Both the position numbers and the translations under genes were made by a program. Positions 1-6,984 of a stretch of DNA of 53,396 nt are shown in pieces; within the stretch, counting starts at the first letter, position 1, and each line of letters opens with the position of its first letter. The notes beneath the pieces are model-generated. The model made no database searches. It was given only the letters and a program-made list of their open reading frames with translations, and was not told where the DNA came from. Origin of the DNA: Ferrovum myxofaciens (GTDB lineage: Bacteria > Pseudomonadota > Gammaproteobacteria > Burkholderiales > Ferrovaceae); assembly GCF_000735045.1 (NCBI RefSeq), contig NZ_JPOQ01000032.1, positions 1 to 53,396 on the forward strand, in the 5' to 3' direction.

Positions 1-41
1 TGGATGAAGCCTTGGCGGACATGGAAGGCTGGACGGAATGA
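1..41 (+). CDS. Antitoxin, MazE-like (DUF3018 family), C-terminal end only
   Basis: Only the last 12 codons are inside the window (frame beginning at base 3), reading DEALADMEGWTE and then TGA. This tail closely resembles the C-terminus of DUF3018 MazE-type antitoxins, which commonly end in a DEALAD-x-x-GW motif. The stop codon overlaps the ATG of the following toxin gene (ATGA), the usual arrangement for translationally coupled toxin-antitoxin pairs. The DNA-binding part lies upstream of the window, so the family call rests on the short tail and on the neighbour. Confidence 0.6.
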   Translation, partial: DEALADMEGWTE

Positions 42-364
42 TGCGGGGTGATTTTGTAACCATTGTCATGCAAGGCGACTTTGGTAAACCAAGACCCGCC
101 TTGGTAATTCAGGCCGATCAATTTGGCGAGCACGCAACTGTTACGGTGTTACCGATGACAAGCACGCTGGTTGCTGCTCCTTTGCTACGTACCCCTATTC
201 AGCCAAGTGCCGAGAATGGCTTGAATAAGCCTTCGCAGGTGATGATTGACAAAGCCATGACCGTGAAGCGGGACAAGTTGGGTCAGGCCTTTGGACGCAT
301 CGATGGGGTGGTGATGACGGAAGTTGAGCGTTGCCTGGCCGTGTTCTTGGGGATCGCCAAGTGA
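38..364 (+). CDS. Type II toxin, MazF/PemK-family endoribonuclease
   Basis: A 108-residue protein of normal length for the MazF/PemK fold. The N-terminus RGDFVTIVMQGDFGKPRPALVIQ carries the family signature RGD(V/F)... followed by G-K-P-R-P-A-L-V-I-Q. The later PSQVMIDKAMTV segment matches the second conserved strand that carries the catalytic Thr/Ser region. Members are mRNA-cleaving toxins neutralised by the antitoxin encoded immediately upstream. The start is the first of two adjacent ATGs, and it overlaps the antitoxin stop by 4 bases. The pair is probably one autoregulated operon whose promoter lies left of the window. The gene looks intact. Substrate specificity cannot be read from the sequence. 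Confidence 0.85.
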   Translation: MMRGDFVTIVMQGDFGKPRPALVIQADQFGEHATVTVLPMTSTLVAAPLLRTPIQPSAENGLNKPSQVMIDKAMTVKRDKLGQAFGRIDGVVMTEVERCLAVFLGIAK

Positions 365-374
365 GGTACCTCAC
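361..374. repeat. Perfect 14-bp palindrome at the toxin stop codon
   Basis: GTGAGGTACCTCAC is a perfect 7+7 palindrome with no loop, and it contains the toxin's TGA stop codon. It is too short and has no following T-run, so it is not a standard intrinsic terminator. It could be an operator or chance. Confidence 0.5.
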
Positions 375-534
375 CGTTTATGGGCGCGATGAAGGTGTCG
401 TCATTACTATTCGGGTATCATCACTGCATCGAAAATTGTTTGCAACAGGAGTGGCGGACCCCCCTCTGTCAAGACGGAAATACGATGGGTTCAAGGGTGA
501 AAAAATCATTGGTTTCAATTTCGGAGGGAAGATC
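375..534. other. Intergenic spacer between toxin and cytochrome gene
   Basis: About 160 bases with no convincing gene. An open frame through here joins the cytochrome frame, but it lacks a plausible start or coding character. The only clear functional element is the GGAGGG ribosome binding site at 523-528, placed correctly for the ATG at 535. A promoter for the cytochrome gene is presumably in this spacer, but I cannot point to a good -35/-10 pair. Confidence 0.5.
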
Positions 535-969
535 ATGACAGGAAGAACGAACATCAAGGGGTTACTGGGGTTGGTGTTGGGAAGCTGGATGGTGGTGGCC
601 CAGGGGGCGGGACTGGATCCCGAGTTGGACAAGGTGGCGCAACAGGGGAAAGATCTGTTCAGTCATGCAACCTTTGACGGGAATGGCGCCTTTTGTGAAT
701 CCTGCCATCGCAATGGCGGGGTGGGACCAGGACGTCGTCCCGACGGCCAAGCCATTCCCAGTCTGACCAATGCAGCGGCCATCTTTCCCCGTTACAAGGC
801 GAAGGCGGGGCGGGTGTTTACGTTGCAGGACCAGATTCGGGGCTGTGTGGGCATGGCCCTCCAGGGCAAGGCGCCTGCTTATGGCAGTGATGAACTGACG
901 GCCCTGACCGTGTATGTGACCAGTCTGGCGCAGGGAAAACCTTTGGATATGGGTGGAAAACCCCAGTGA
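535..969 (+). CDS. Small periplasmic c-type cytochrome (monohaem)
   Basis: A 144-residue protein with an N-terminal signal peptide (basic start, hydrophobic stretch, predicted cleavage after AQGA near residue 25). It has one haem-attachment motif, CESCH, near residue 58. After the haem motif come G-R-R-P-D-G, a SLTNAAAIFPRY segment and a C-terminal helix DELTALTVYVTSLAQG of the kind that packs on the haem in class I cytochromes c. It should carry electrons in the periplasm; the partner is unknown. The start at 535 is chosen because GGAGGG lies 6 bases upstream and the signal peptide begins there. The longer frame from 331 would bury the signal peptide. Some features recall the SoxA/thiosulfate dehydrogenase cytochrome group, but no sox or tsd genes are adjacent. 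Its stop overlaps the next small frame. Confidence 0.8.
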   Translation: MTGRTNIKGLLGLVLGSWMVVAQGAGLDPELDKVAQQGKDLFSHATFDGNGAFCESCHRNGGVGPGRRPDGQAIPSLTNAAAIFPRYKAKAGRVFTLQDQIRGCVGMALQGKAPAYGSDELTALTVYVTSLAQGKPLDMGGKPQ

Positions 970-1106
970 GTCCAGAGGGTCTGACGAAGTATGCCCATCT
1001 TGACCGTATCCTGGGTCAGTTTGAAGAATTTTGTACGGTGGGGCGTAGTGTGGCTCAGGGGATTCCGGTGCGGATGACCGTAGTGAACACTGCGGGGTCG
1101 TCTTGA
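966..1106 (+). pseudogene. Short frame resembling the C-terminus of an OsmC-like protein; possible gene remnant
   Basis: A GTG-started frame of 46 codons overlaps the cytochrome stop by 4 bases (GTGA). Its product contains HLDRILGQFEEFCTVGRSV followed by QGIPVRMTVV. The pattern 'x-FC-x-V-x-x-S-V-x-x-G-I-P-V-x-x-x-V' is like the last strand and helix of OsmC/Ohr-type peroxidases, which are normally around 140 residues. No N-terminal two thirds is visible upstream, because that DNA encodes the cytochrome. It could therefore be a decayed fragment, or a genuine small protein coupled to the cytochrome. The family resemblance is from memory of the pattern and is weak. Confidence 0.35.
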
Positions 1107-1120
1107 AGGCTGTTTGAATC

Positions 1121-3256
1121 ATGCGCCAGTTAGGGTGGGGGCTGGGGATCCTCTTGGGCGGCTTGTTGGTGGGCTTGCTGACCATGCCTGAGTGGTTGCC
1201 TGGGGTGATCCACCGGCAAGCGCAACACTGGGCAGAGGAGACCCATCACCGGTTGGAGATCGGCTCGCTCAAGGTGGAGATTTTTCCTTTTCGGGTCCAG
1301 GTGCATGGGGTTAGGCTCTACGAAGCCGATGGGCAGACTCTCGTTCTGGGGCTTGAGGATCTGGAAGCGTCCCTGGCGCTCCATTCGGGCCTGCGTCTCC
1401 TCCCTGTCATCGATGAACTGACCCTGACCCATCCCGTGGTTCATTTGGTACGTAATCCTGCGGGAGAATGGAACCTGGCAAGTCTGGCAGGACCCTCTTC
1501 CGGCGGTGGGTTCCCTTTTGTCGTGGAAAAGGTCCGGATCCTGCGCGGCGAAGGATCGGTGTGGGATCAGGGGAGCGATACCCATCACGATATTCGCAAT
1601 CTTCAATTCCACTTGCCTCAACTGTTTTCCCGGCTTCGGGATAAAGACTCCTGGCTATCCCCTTCTCTTCATGCCGAGGTGGATGGTGCCTCCCTTGACC
1701 TGAAGGCACGGATTCGTCCTTTTTCCTCGGAATTGAGAGGAGAAGGAGACTTGTCCGTACAGGGACTTGATCTGGCGCCCTGGATTCCGTCGTGCTCGGT
1801 TTCTCCCGGTGCTCTGACCACGCACTTTGCCTTTTGGGGTCCTAACTGGGGCGCATTGCAGAGAGAATTGAGCGGACTTCGCTTATCCGTTCCTCAGATC
1901 AAGGGGCGGGTCGCCGGCCTGGAGATCCTCCTGCAAGATGTCCAGTTGAGCGCCCCGAGTGTGCGCTATAACGGGGGGGCGGTGAATTTTGGAGTGATTC
2001 ACCTGATGGGGCATGATGGGCAGATTCGCCCGGTGGGGGTATCTGAAGCGGCGTTTCCCCCTTTGCCGCTGAGCAAACTCGAGGGAACCGTGGAAAAACT
2101 GGCCTGGCCTGTTTCCGTGCGGACTCCACTGCCCCTGTCGCTGACATTGCAGGTGGGGGCGCAGGGCCGTCTTCAAATTGCCGGTCCCGTGGACCTGAGG
2201 GCACAGGGGGCGCACTTGACCGTGCATGCCCAACATCTGGATTTACGACCGGTACAGCCCTGGTTGGCACGCTATGCACAGGTTCGGTTGGAAAGCGGGC
2301 AGTTATCCCTGGAGGGGGTGTTGGATGGGTCTTTCTCTTCGCCCCAGGTTTGGCAAGTGCGCTATCGAGGGCAGGCTCAGGCCGATGAGTTGGCGGTACG
2401 TGAAGGGCGCCGCGGTCAGTGGCTGTGGCGCAGCAAGACTCTGTTTGCACAGGGGGAGGCCACCTTGAATCCCCTGCGTTTGCGCTTGGATCAGGTAGCG
2501 CTCAGCGATTTTTATGTCCGGCTCCACCTCTTGCCGGATGCTACCCTGAACTGGGTGAATTTGCTGAATCCCTTGCCCGTCTCTTCTCCCTCTCCCTCGG
2601 TGCCAAAATCCGCAGGATCTTCCCCGCCCGAGAGTTCATCGGTGGTTGCGCAGGCGGCGGTGGTGATCCGCAAAGTCACCTTGCAGGGGGGGACGATCCA
2701 CTATCGGGACGACTATGTGCATCCCCCCTATAAAGCCAATCTCACCCGTCTGGGCGGAAAAATCGAGGGACTGTCCTCGGCGGAAAATACCACGGCCCGT
2801 CTGGAATTGCGTGGACGGGTTCATGATGCCCCGTTGTTGATTGAAGGACAGATCAATCCGCTGGCGCAGAATCTGTTTCTGGACATGACGGCTCAGGTGA
2901 CTGGAATGGATCTGATGCAGTTCAGTCCCTATTCAGGAAAATATGTGGGGTATGACATCGAACGGGGGAAATTGTCCTTCGATGCGCATTATTCGGTCCG
3001 GAATCATGACCTGCAAGCCACCAATCACCTGGTGTTGAATGAACTGACTTTTGGAAAACCGGTGGCCAGTCCCGGAATCACCCACTTTCCCGTGGCGTTG
3101 GCAGTTTCCCTGCTGCAGGATCCCCAGGGCAGGATCATGGTGAATCTGCCCATTGCCGGGTCGCTGGATGATCCCCAGTTTTCAGTGGGGGGGGTGCTGG
3201 CGCGTACGCTGGTTCAGGTGCTGGAAAAGGCAGTGGAATCGATTTTCGTCCACTGA
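1121..3256 (+). CDS. AsmA-like envelope protein, DUF748 family
   Basis: A 711-residue protein with one N-terminal membrane helix (about residues 5-22), followed by a long periplasmic region rich in beta-strand repeats. The segment after the helix, HHRLEIGSLKVEIFPF with VHGVRLYEADG downstream, is typical of the DUF748/AsmA superfamily. The C-terminal part (LRGRVHDAPLLIEGQINPLA, VTGMDLMQFSPYSGKYVGY) matches the conserved DUF748 block. AsmA-like proteins form elongated grooves that are thought to carry or organise lipids between inner and outer membranes. It is shorter than many DUF748 proteins, which often approach 1000 residues. A run of eight G lies at 3187-3194 near the 3' end. The gene is convergent with the response regulator, with only 7 bases between stops. 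Confidence 0.8.
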   Translation: MRQLGWGLGILLGGLLVGLLTMPEWLPGVIHRQAQHWAEETHHRLEIGSLKVEIFPFRVQVHGVRLYEADGQTLVLGLEDLEASLALHSGLRLLPVIDELTLTHPVVHLVRNPAGEWNLASLAGPSSGGGFPFVVEKVRILRGEGSVWDQGSDTHHDIRNLQFHLPQLFSRLRDKDSWLSPSLHAEVDGASLDLKARIRPFSSELRGEGDLSVQGLDLAPWIPSCSVSPGALTTHFAFWGPNWGALQRELSGLRLSVPQIKGRVAGLEILLQDVQLSAPSVRYNGGAVNFGVIHLMGHDGQIRPVGVSEAAFPPLPLSKLEGTVEKLAWPVSVRTPLPLSLTLQVGAQGRLQIAGPVDLRAQGAHLTVHAQHLDLRPVQPWLARYAQVRLESGQLSLEGVLDGSFSSPQVWQVRYRGQAQADELAVREGRRGQWLWRSKTLFAQGEATLNPLRLRLDQVALSDFYVRLHLLPDATLNWVNLLNPLPVSSPSPSVPKSAGSSPPESSSVVAQAAVVIRKVTLQGGTIHYRDDYVHPPYKANLTRLGGKIEGLSSAENTTARLELRGRVHDAPLLIEGQINPLAQNLFLDMTAQVTGMDLMQFSPYSGKYVGYDIERGKLSFDAHYSVRNHDLQATNHLVLNELTFGKPVASPGITHFPVALAVSLLQDPQGRIMVNLPIAGSLDDPQFSVGGVLARTLVQVLEKAVESIFVH

Positions 3257-3263
3257 GGGAGGA

Positions 3264-3905
3264 TCAGGGAACCAGATGGTGCGTGATGGCATAATGGATC
3301 AACTCGGCGTTGGTGCGCATTTTCATTTTTTCCAGAAGACGGGCCCGGTAGACGCTCACCGTTTTAGCGCTCAGGATCATGATTCCGGCAATTTCACTCA
3401 ATTTTTTCCCGGAAGCGATCAGACACAGGGTCTGGTATTCGCGGTGAGACAGGGTCTGATGGGGGAGATCCTGATTTTGATGAGTCAGGTTCTCCGCCAG
3501 TTGAACGGCCAGTTCGCTGCTGATGTACTTGCGTCCGGTGGAAACCTGGCGAATCGCAATCACCATCTGGCTCAGGGCATCCTGTTTGTTGATGTACCCG
3601 GCGGCACCCGCCTTGAGAGAACGGATGGCGTACTGATCCTCGGGATACATGCTGAGGATCAGGACCGGCAGGTTGGGTTTGAGGTCCTTGATCTTGATCA
3701 GTACGTCGATGCCATGTTCGCCGGGCATGCTGATGTCCAGCAAGACGACGCCATAGGCATTGTCCCGAATCAATTGCAGGGCTTCCGCCCCGTTTTGTGC
3801 TTCAGCCACCACTTCCATGTCTTCGGTGTCACGGAGGAGTTGGGTGATGCCTTTGCGAATGATGGCGTGATCGTCCACCACCAGAACTTTTATTTTTTCA
3901 GACAT
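3264..3905 (-). CDS. Orphan two-component response regulator, NarL/FixJ (GacA/UvrY-like)
   Basis: A 213-residue protein. The N-terminal receiver domain (residues 4-120) has the acidic pair DDH, the phosphorylation Asp at about residue 57 in VVLLDISMPG, and a conserved Lys in GYINKQDA. The C-terminal LuxR-type helix-turn-helix (about residues 145-205) includes LSHREYQTLCLIASG and KTVSVYRARLLEKM. The tail NAELIHYAI resembles GacA/UvrY-type regulators. The start is the ATG at 3905, with AAGGA at 3909-3913 just upstream; the longer frame to 3962 runs through the promoter. No histidine kinase is adjacent, so it is an orphan regulator and its stimulus is unknown. It has its own promoter containing a perfect palindrome. 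Confidence 0.9.
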   Translation of the reverse strand: MSEKIKVLVVDDHAIIRKGITQLLRDTEDMEVVAEAQNGAEALQLIRDNAYGVVLLDISMPGEHGIDVLIKIKDLKPNLPVLILSMYPEDQYAIRSLKAGAAGYINKQDALSQMVIAIRQVSTGRKYISSELAVQLAENLTHQNQDLPHQTLSHREYQTLCLIASGKKLSEIAGIMILSAKTVSVYRARLLEKMKMRTNAELIHYAITHHLVP

Positions 3906-3961
3906 AAATCCTTGAGGCCGAAAGTTTGATGGGGTATGGGAGTAGCAGATTGAACATCCCA

Positions 3962-3991
3962 AGTATATAAGAAAACCTTAAGGTTATGCAA
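3962..3991 (-). promoter_or_regulatory. Promoter of the response regulator with a 12-bp palindrome in the spacer
   Basis: On the minus strand, TTGCAT (3986-3991) and TATACT (3962-3967) are separated by 18 bases. That is a good sigma-70 type -35/-10 pair lying 57 bases upstream of the regulator's ATG. The spacer contains AACCTTAAGGTT (3974-3985), a perfect 12-bp palindrome directly next to the -35 hexamer. Its placement is that of an operator, and it overlaps the stop codon of ubiC. Which protein binds it is unknown; autoregulation is one possibility. Confidence 0.6.
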
Positions 3992-4568
3992 AAAAAGACA
4001 GTGCCTGGGCAGGGTCGGAACGGTGGGGGGGGAGTGTGAGAAAAATTTCGGTGACCAGCAAGGCGGATCCCTGACGCACATGCAGGGAACGGCGCGCCCA
4101 GGGGGGCAAGTCCAGGGGAAACCGGTCCAGTCGTACACGGAGGGGGTGGTTCAGGGAAAGTTTTTGGAAATGTAGGGGGGTACGCCGGATCCGGGCATCG
4201 GTAAAGAGGAACTCCCCGAGGGGGCGAGGATCACGGGCATCCAGAGTGGGCCAGGCGCGCGGCAAGTCCCTCAGGGACAGGATGCTACGGGCAAAAACCA
4301 AGGGCAACGCCCCGTTGCACAACAGGACTTCACGGCTCCAGACCTGTTGGTGACAGGAAATTTTGAGCAGACGCGCCTCGTCGGGAAAGGGAAAGCGGGT
4401 GCCGGTTTCCAGGATTTTGACCTGAAACCGGGGGCAGACGGTTTTGAGGGCGGACGTGAGGGAATCCGGCGTGGTCAGCCAGTTTCGATGGGCCTGGGAC
4501 AGGTTTGAGCGCAAAGGACGAGCTGTCCATGTATCCCTGGGCCAGACAGGGGAGTTAGGGGGGATCAT
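3984..4568 (-). CDS. ubiC: Chorismate pyruvate-lyase
   Basis: A 194-residue cytoplasmic enzyme that cleaves chorismate to 4-hydroxybenzoate and pyruvate, the first committed step of ubiquinone synthesis. Family features are visible: WSREVLLCNGALPLVFARSI in the middle, then RPLGEFLFTDARIRRTPL, the conserved LGE-x-LF block that ends in the product-binding strand. The length suits the family (E. coli 165, others about 180-200). The start ATG at 4568 is chosen because the frame upstream of it has no family character and runs through the intergenic region; its ribosome binding site is weak. It is divergent from the quinone oxidoreductase, with 88 bases between starts, and is followed by the response regulator on the same strand. 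Confidence 0.88.
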   Translation of the reverse strand: MIPPNSPVWPRDTWTARPLRSNLSQAHRNWLTTPDSLTSALKTVCPRFQVKILETGTRFPFPDEARLLKISCHQQVWSREVLLCNGALPLVFARSILSLRDLPRAWPTLDARDPRPLGEFLFTDARIRRTPLHFQKLSLNHPLRVRLDRFPLDLPPWARRSLHVRQGSALLVTEIFLTLPPHRSDPAQALSFFA

Positions 4569-4611
4569 GGGCGGATTATCCCACAGACATGCTATGCTCC
4601 GCCTGCAGGAT

Positions 4612-4628
4612 GGGCGAGTGACTCGCCC
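4612..4628. promoter_or_regulatory. Perfect 17-bp palindrome between ubiC and the quinone oxidoreductase
   Basis: GGGCGAGT-G-ACTCGCCC is a perfect inverted repeat (8-bp arms, 1-base centre) in the 88-base divergent intergenic region. It lies 28 bases upstream of the oxidoreductase ATG and 43 bases from the ubiC ATG. Its symmetry and position suit a dimeric repressor operator controlling one or both genes. A short hairpin in the leader RNA is an alternative, but a 1-base loop cannot form as such. Confidence 0.5.
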
Positions 4629-4656
4629 GGAGGATCTCTTCAGGGGGGAAAGGATT

Positions 4657-5664
4657 ATGTGGGATGTACCGGTGAATATGGGGTGTGTGGAAATTTCCAG
4701 GGCGGGGGGGCCGGAGGTTCTGGTTTGGAACCATCGTCCCGTGCCGCGCCCGGGATTGGGGGAGGTTTTGATTCGGGTGGAAGCGGCAGGGGTCAATCGC
4801 CCGGATTGTTTTCAACGCGCCGGGTTTTATCCCGCGCCGCCCGATGCTTCTGACCTGCCGGGATTGGAAGTGGCCGGGGAAGTGATGGCAGTGGGCGAAG
4901 GCGTGACCCTGTGGGAGGAAGGAGACCGGGTCTGTGCCCTGCTGGCCGGTGGAGGGTATGCCGAATATTGTGTGGCGCCGGCCTTGACCTGCCTGCCCTG
5001 GCCCCGGGACTTTACCGCAATCATGGCGGCGGCCCTGCCCGAGACTTTCTTTACTGTCTGGAGCAATGTGTTTGAACGAGCCGCGCTCAAACCCGGAGAA
5101 ACCCTGCTGGTGCAGGGAGGGTCCAGTGGCATCGGGACCACCGCCATTCAGATGGCGCATCACCTGGGACATCGGGTTTTCGTCACGGCGGGGTCTGCCG
5201 AAAAATGTGCGGCCTGTGTGGACCTGGGGGCCGAGCGCGCCATCAATTACAAGGAAGAAGATTTCCTTGAGGTGATCCGGGAGGTCACGCAGGGTAGGGG
5301 GGTCGATGTCATTCTCGATATGGTGGGGGGGGATTATCTGCCCCGGGAAATCAAGGCGCTGGCAGAGGATGGACGGCTGGTACTGATTGCCTTCCTGCGG
5401 GGTTCCAAGGGACAACTGGATTTGGCCGATCTGATGCGCCGCCGTCTGACGGTTACGGGTTCCACCTTGCGTTCCCGTTCCACCGGGTTCAAGGGTGAAA
5501 TTGCCCGGCAACTTCAGGCACGCATCTGGCCGCTGCTGGACCAGAAACTCATCCAGCCGGTGATTCACCAGACTTTCCCCCTGCAACACGCATCCCTGGC
5601 CCATGAACTGATGGAATCCAGTGCCCATACCGGCAAGATCGTTCTGACCGTGAGACCTTCCTGA
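4657..5664 (+). CDS. NAD(P)H quinone oxidoreductase, PIG3/QOR family
   Basis: A 335-residue medium-chain dehydrogenase/reductase. The N-terminal GroES-like domain begins with GCVEISRAGGPEVL and contains GEVLIRVEAAGVNRPD and LPGLEVAGEV, characteristic of the PIG3-type quinone oxidoreductases. The Rossmann domain carries GGSSGIGTTAIQMA, an NADPH-binding motif near residues 149-163. The zinc ligands of alcohol dehydrogenases are absent, as expected for this family. It probably reduces quinones or related electrophiles with NADPH. The start is the ATG at 4657, preceded by GGGGGGAAAGGA; a downstream ATG at residue 8 is a possible alternative. It is divergent from ubiC, and a perfect palindrome lies between the two starts. 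A run of eight G at 5325-5332 lies in the coding region. The next gene follows after 7 bases. Confidence 0.88.
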   Translation: MWDVPVNMGCVEISRAGGPEVLVWNHRPVPRPGLGEVLIRVEAAGVNRPDCFQRAGFYPAPPDASDLPGLEVAGEVMAVGEGVTLWEEGDRVCALLAGGGYAEYCVAPALTCLPWPRDFTAIMAAALPETFFTVWSNVFERAALKPGETLLVQGGSSGIGTTAIQMAHHLGHRVFVTAGSAEKCAACVDLGAERAINYKEEDFLEVIREVTQGRGVDVILDMVGGDYLPREIKALAEDGRLVLIAFLRGSKGQLDLADLMRRRLTVTGSTLRSRSTGFKGEIARQLQARIWPLLDQKLIQPVIHQTFPLQHASLAHELMESSAHTGKIVLTVRPS

Positions 5665-5671
5665 TCCTCCC

Positions 5672-6319
5672 ATGGACATGACGTTCTGGCTGGCTCTGGG
5701 ACAGATCATCCTCATCAATCTGATCCTGAGCGGGGATAATGCAGCGGTCATTGCCCTGGCAGCCTGTCGGCTCGAGCCGGCCCAACGCAGCATCGCCCTG
5801 TGGTGGGGCAGTCTGGGCGCGGTGGGATTGCGCATTGGGTTGACATTATTGGCCACCTCCCTGTTGGCCTGGCCGGGGATTCAACTGTTGGGTGGCGCGG
5901 TGCTTCTGTGGGTGTCCTACGGGTTGGGGGCACCTGAAGCACCTTCGGAGATCGGAGAGTCTCCGGTGCAAGGGCGCTGGCGGGCCATTCGTACCATTCT
6001 GGTGGCCGATGTGTTCATGAGTCTGGATAATGTACTTTCCTTGGCGGGCGTGGCGCGCGGCGATCATCTGCTGCTCATTCTGGGTTTGCTCACCAGTTTG
6101 CCCCTGGTGGTGATGGGCAGTTCCCTGTTGCTGCGTCTCTTCGAACGATTTCCCTGGGTGGTGGTGCTGGGCGCTGCCCTGCTCGCCCAGGTGGGGGGGG
6201 CGATGTTGGCCAGCGATAGTCTCTGGCAGCGGCTGCCCTGGGGACCCTGGCCCCATGCTGCTCTGGTTTTTTCCCTCTTTTGTGCGTTTCTGGTGGGGCT
6301 GCTGCGCCTGCGTTCCTGA
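5672..6319 (+). CDS. TerC/YjbE-family integral membrane protein
   Basis: A 215-residue, almost wholly hydrophobic protein with about six or seven predicted membrane helices. The motif LILSGDNAAVIALA in helix 1, and its partner VADVFMSLDNVLSLAG in the middle, are the paired acidic (S/L)-x-DN motifs of the TerC/YjbE family. Members are linked to metal-ion handling, including manganese export during protein secretion. It follows the quinone oxidoreductase by 7 bases and is likely cotranscribed with it. The ribosome binding site is weak, so coupling to upstream translation is likely; a second in-frame ATG is two codons in. The actual substrate cannot be inferred from the sequence. Confidence 0.82.
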   Translation: MDMTFWLALGQIILINLILSGDNAAVIALAACRLEPAQRSIALWWGSLGAVGLRIGLTLLATSLLAWPGIQLLGGAVLLWVSYGLGAPEAPSEIGESPVQGRWRAIRTILVADVFMSLDNVLSLAGVARGDHLLLILGLLTSLPLVVMGSSLLLRLFERFPWVVVLGAALLAQVGGAMLASDSLWQRLPWGPWPHAALVFSLFCAFLVGLLRLRS

Positions 6320-6340
6320 ATGGGGAGCGCAGGGATTTGT

Positions 6341-6372
6341 TAGAATGCCTCTTTTGATGGGTTTTTCATCAA
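6341..6372 (+). promoter_or_regulatory. Putative ribA promoter (-10) and short leader hairpin
   Basis: TAGAATG at 6341-6347 is a plausible -10 element. No strong -35 is visible. About 8 bases downstream, TTGATG (6354-6359) and CATCAA (6367-6372) form a perfect 6-bp stem with a 7-base GGTTTTT loop, right at the expected transcript start. There is nothing resembling an FMN riboswitch. The hairpin ends shortly before GGAG (6378-6381), which serves the ATG at 6389. Confidence 0.35.
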
Positions 6373-6388
6373 TTTCTGGAGTTTATGG

Positions 6389-6982
6389 ATGTCCTTCGAT
6401 TCTTCCGCGATGCCTTGGGTGCGGATGCCAACGGTTCATGGCGAATTCAGCGCCCGGGTGTTTTCCGTGCAGGGCGAAGAACATCTGGTGCTCAAACGGG
6501 GGGATGTGGCCGGCACACCCGGCGTGCTGGTGCGGATTCACTCCGAATGTCTCACCGGGGATGCCCTGTTCTCCCGTCGTTGTGACTGTGGACCCCAGTT
6601 GGCGCGTTCCCTGGAATTGCTGGGGCAGGCCCAGGCCGGGGTGCTCGTGTATCTGCGCGGACAGGAAGGGCGCGGGATCGGGTTACGGGCCAAGTTGGCG
6701 GCCTATGCCTTGCAGGATCAGGGATTGGATACGGTGGATGCCAATCTGCATCTGGGCCTTCCCGTGGATGCCCGCAGTTATGAAGGCGTAGTGGAGATAT
6801 TGACTACCCTGGGGGTGCGCCAACTGCGTTTGTTGACCAATAATCCGGACAAGATTCGCCAGTTGGAACAGCCGCCACTGGAAATCGTGGAACGGGTGGC
6901 CTTACAAGTGGCAGTGGACGAAGAACATCGTGCCTACCTGGAAACCAAGCGCCAGCGCCTGGGACATTGGCTCGATCTTTAA
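6389..6982 (+). CDS. ribA: GTP cyclohydrolase II
   Basis: A 197-residue cytosolic enzyme that opens GTP to 2,5-diamino-6-ribosylamino-4-pyrimidinone 5'-phosphate, the first step of riboflavin synthesis. The zinc site is visible as three cysteines in HSECLTGDALFSRRCDCGPQL, and RGQEGRGIGLRAK is the conserved substrate-phosphate segment. LLTNNPDKI near the C-terminus is also family-specific. The length equals the stand-alone E. coli-type enzyme, so it is not fused to the dihydroxybutanone phosphate synthase domain (RibB). The start at 6389 is preferred over the ATG 4 bases upstream because GGAG is then 7 bases away. It is convergent with ispF, with 2 bases between stops. Confidence 0.95.
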   Translation: MSFDSSAMPWVRMPTVHGEFSARVFSVQGEEHLVLKRGDVAGTPGVLVRIHSECLTGDALFSRRCDCGPQLARSLELLGQAQAGVLVYLRGQEGRGIGLRAKLAAYALQDQGLDTVDANLHLGLPVDARSYEGVVEILTTLGVRQLRLLTNNPDKIRQLEQPPLEIVERVALQVAVDEEHRAYLETKRQRLGHWLDL

Positions 6983-6984
6983 AA

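Noticed and set aside
6320-6388. FMN riboswitch upstream of ribA
   Set aside because: The leader is under 70 bases and lacks the conserved RFN elements.
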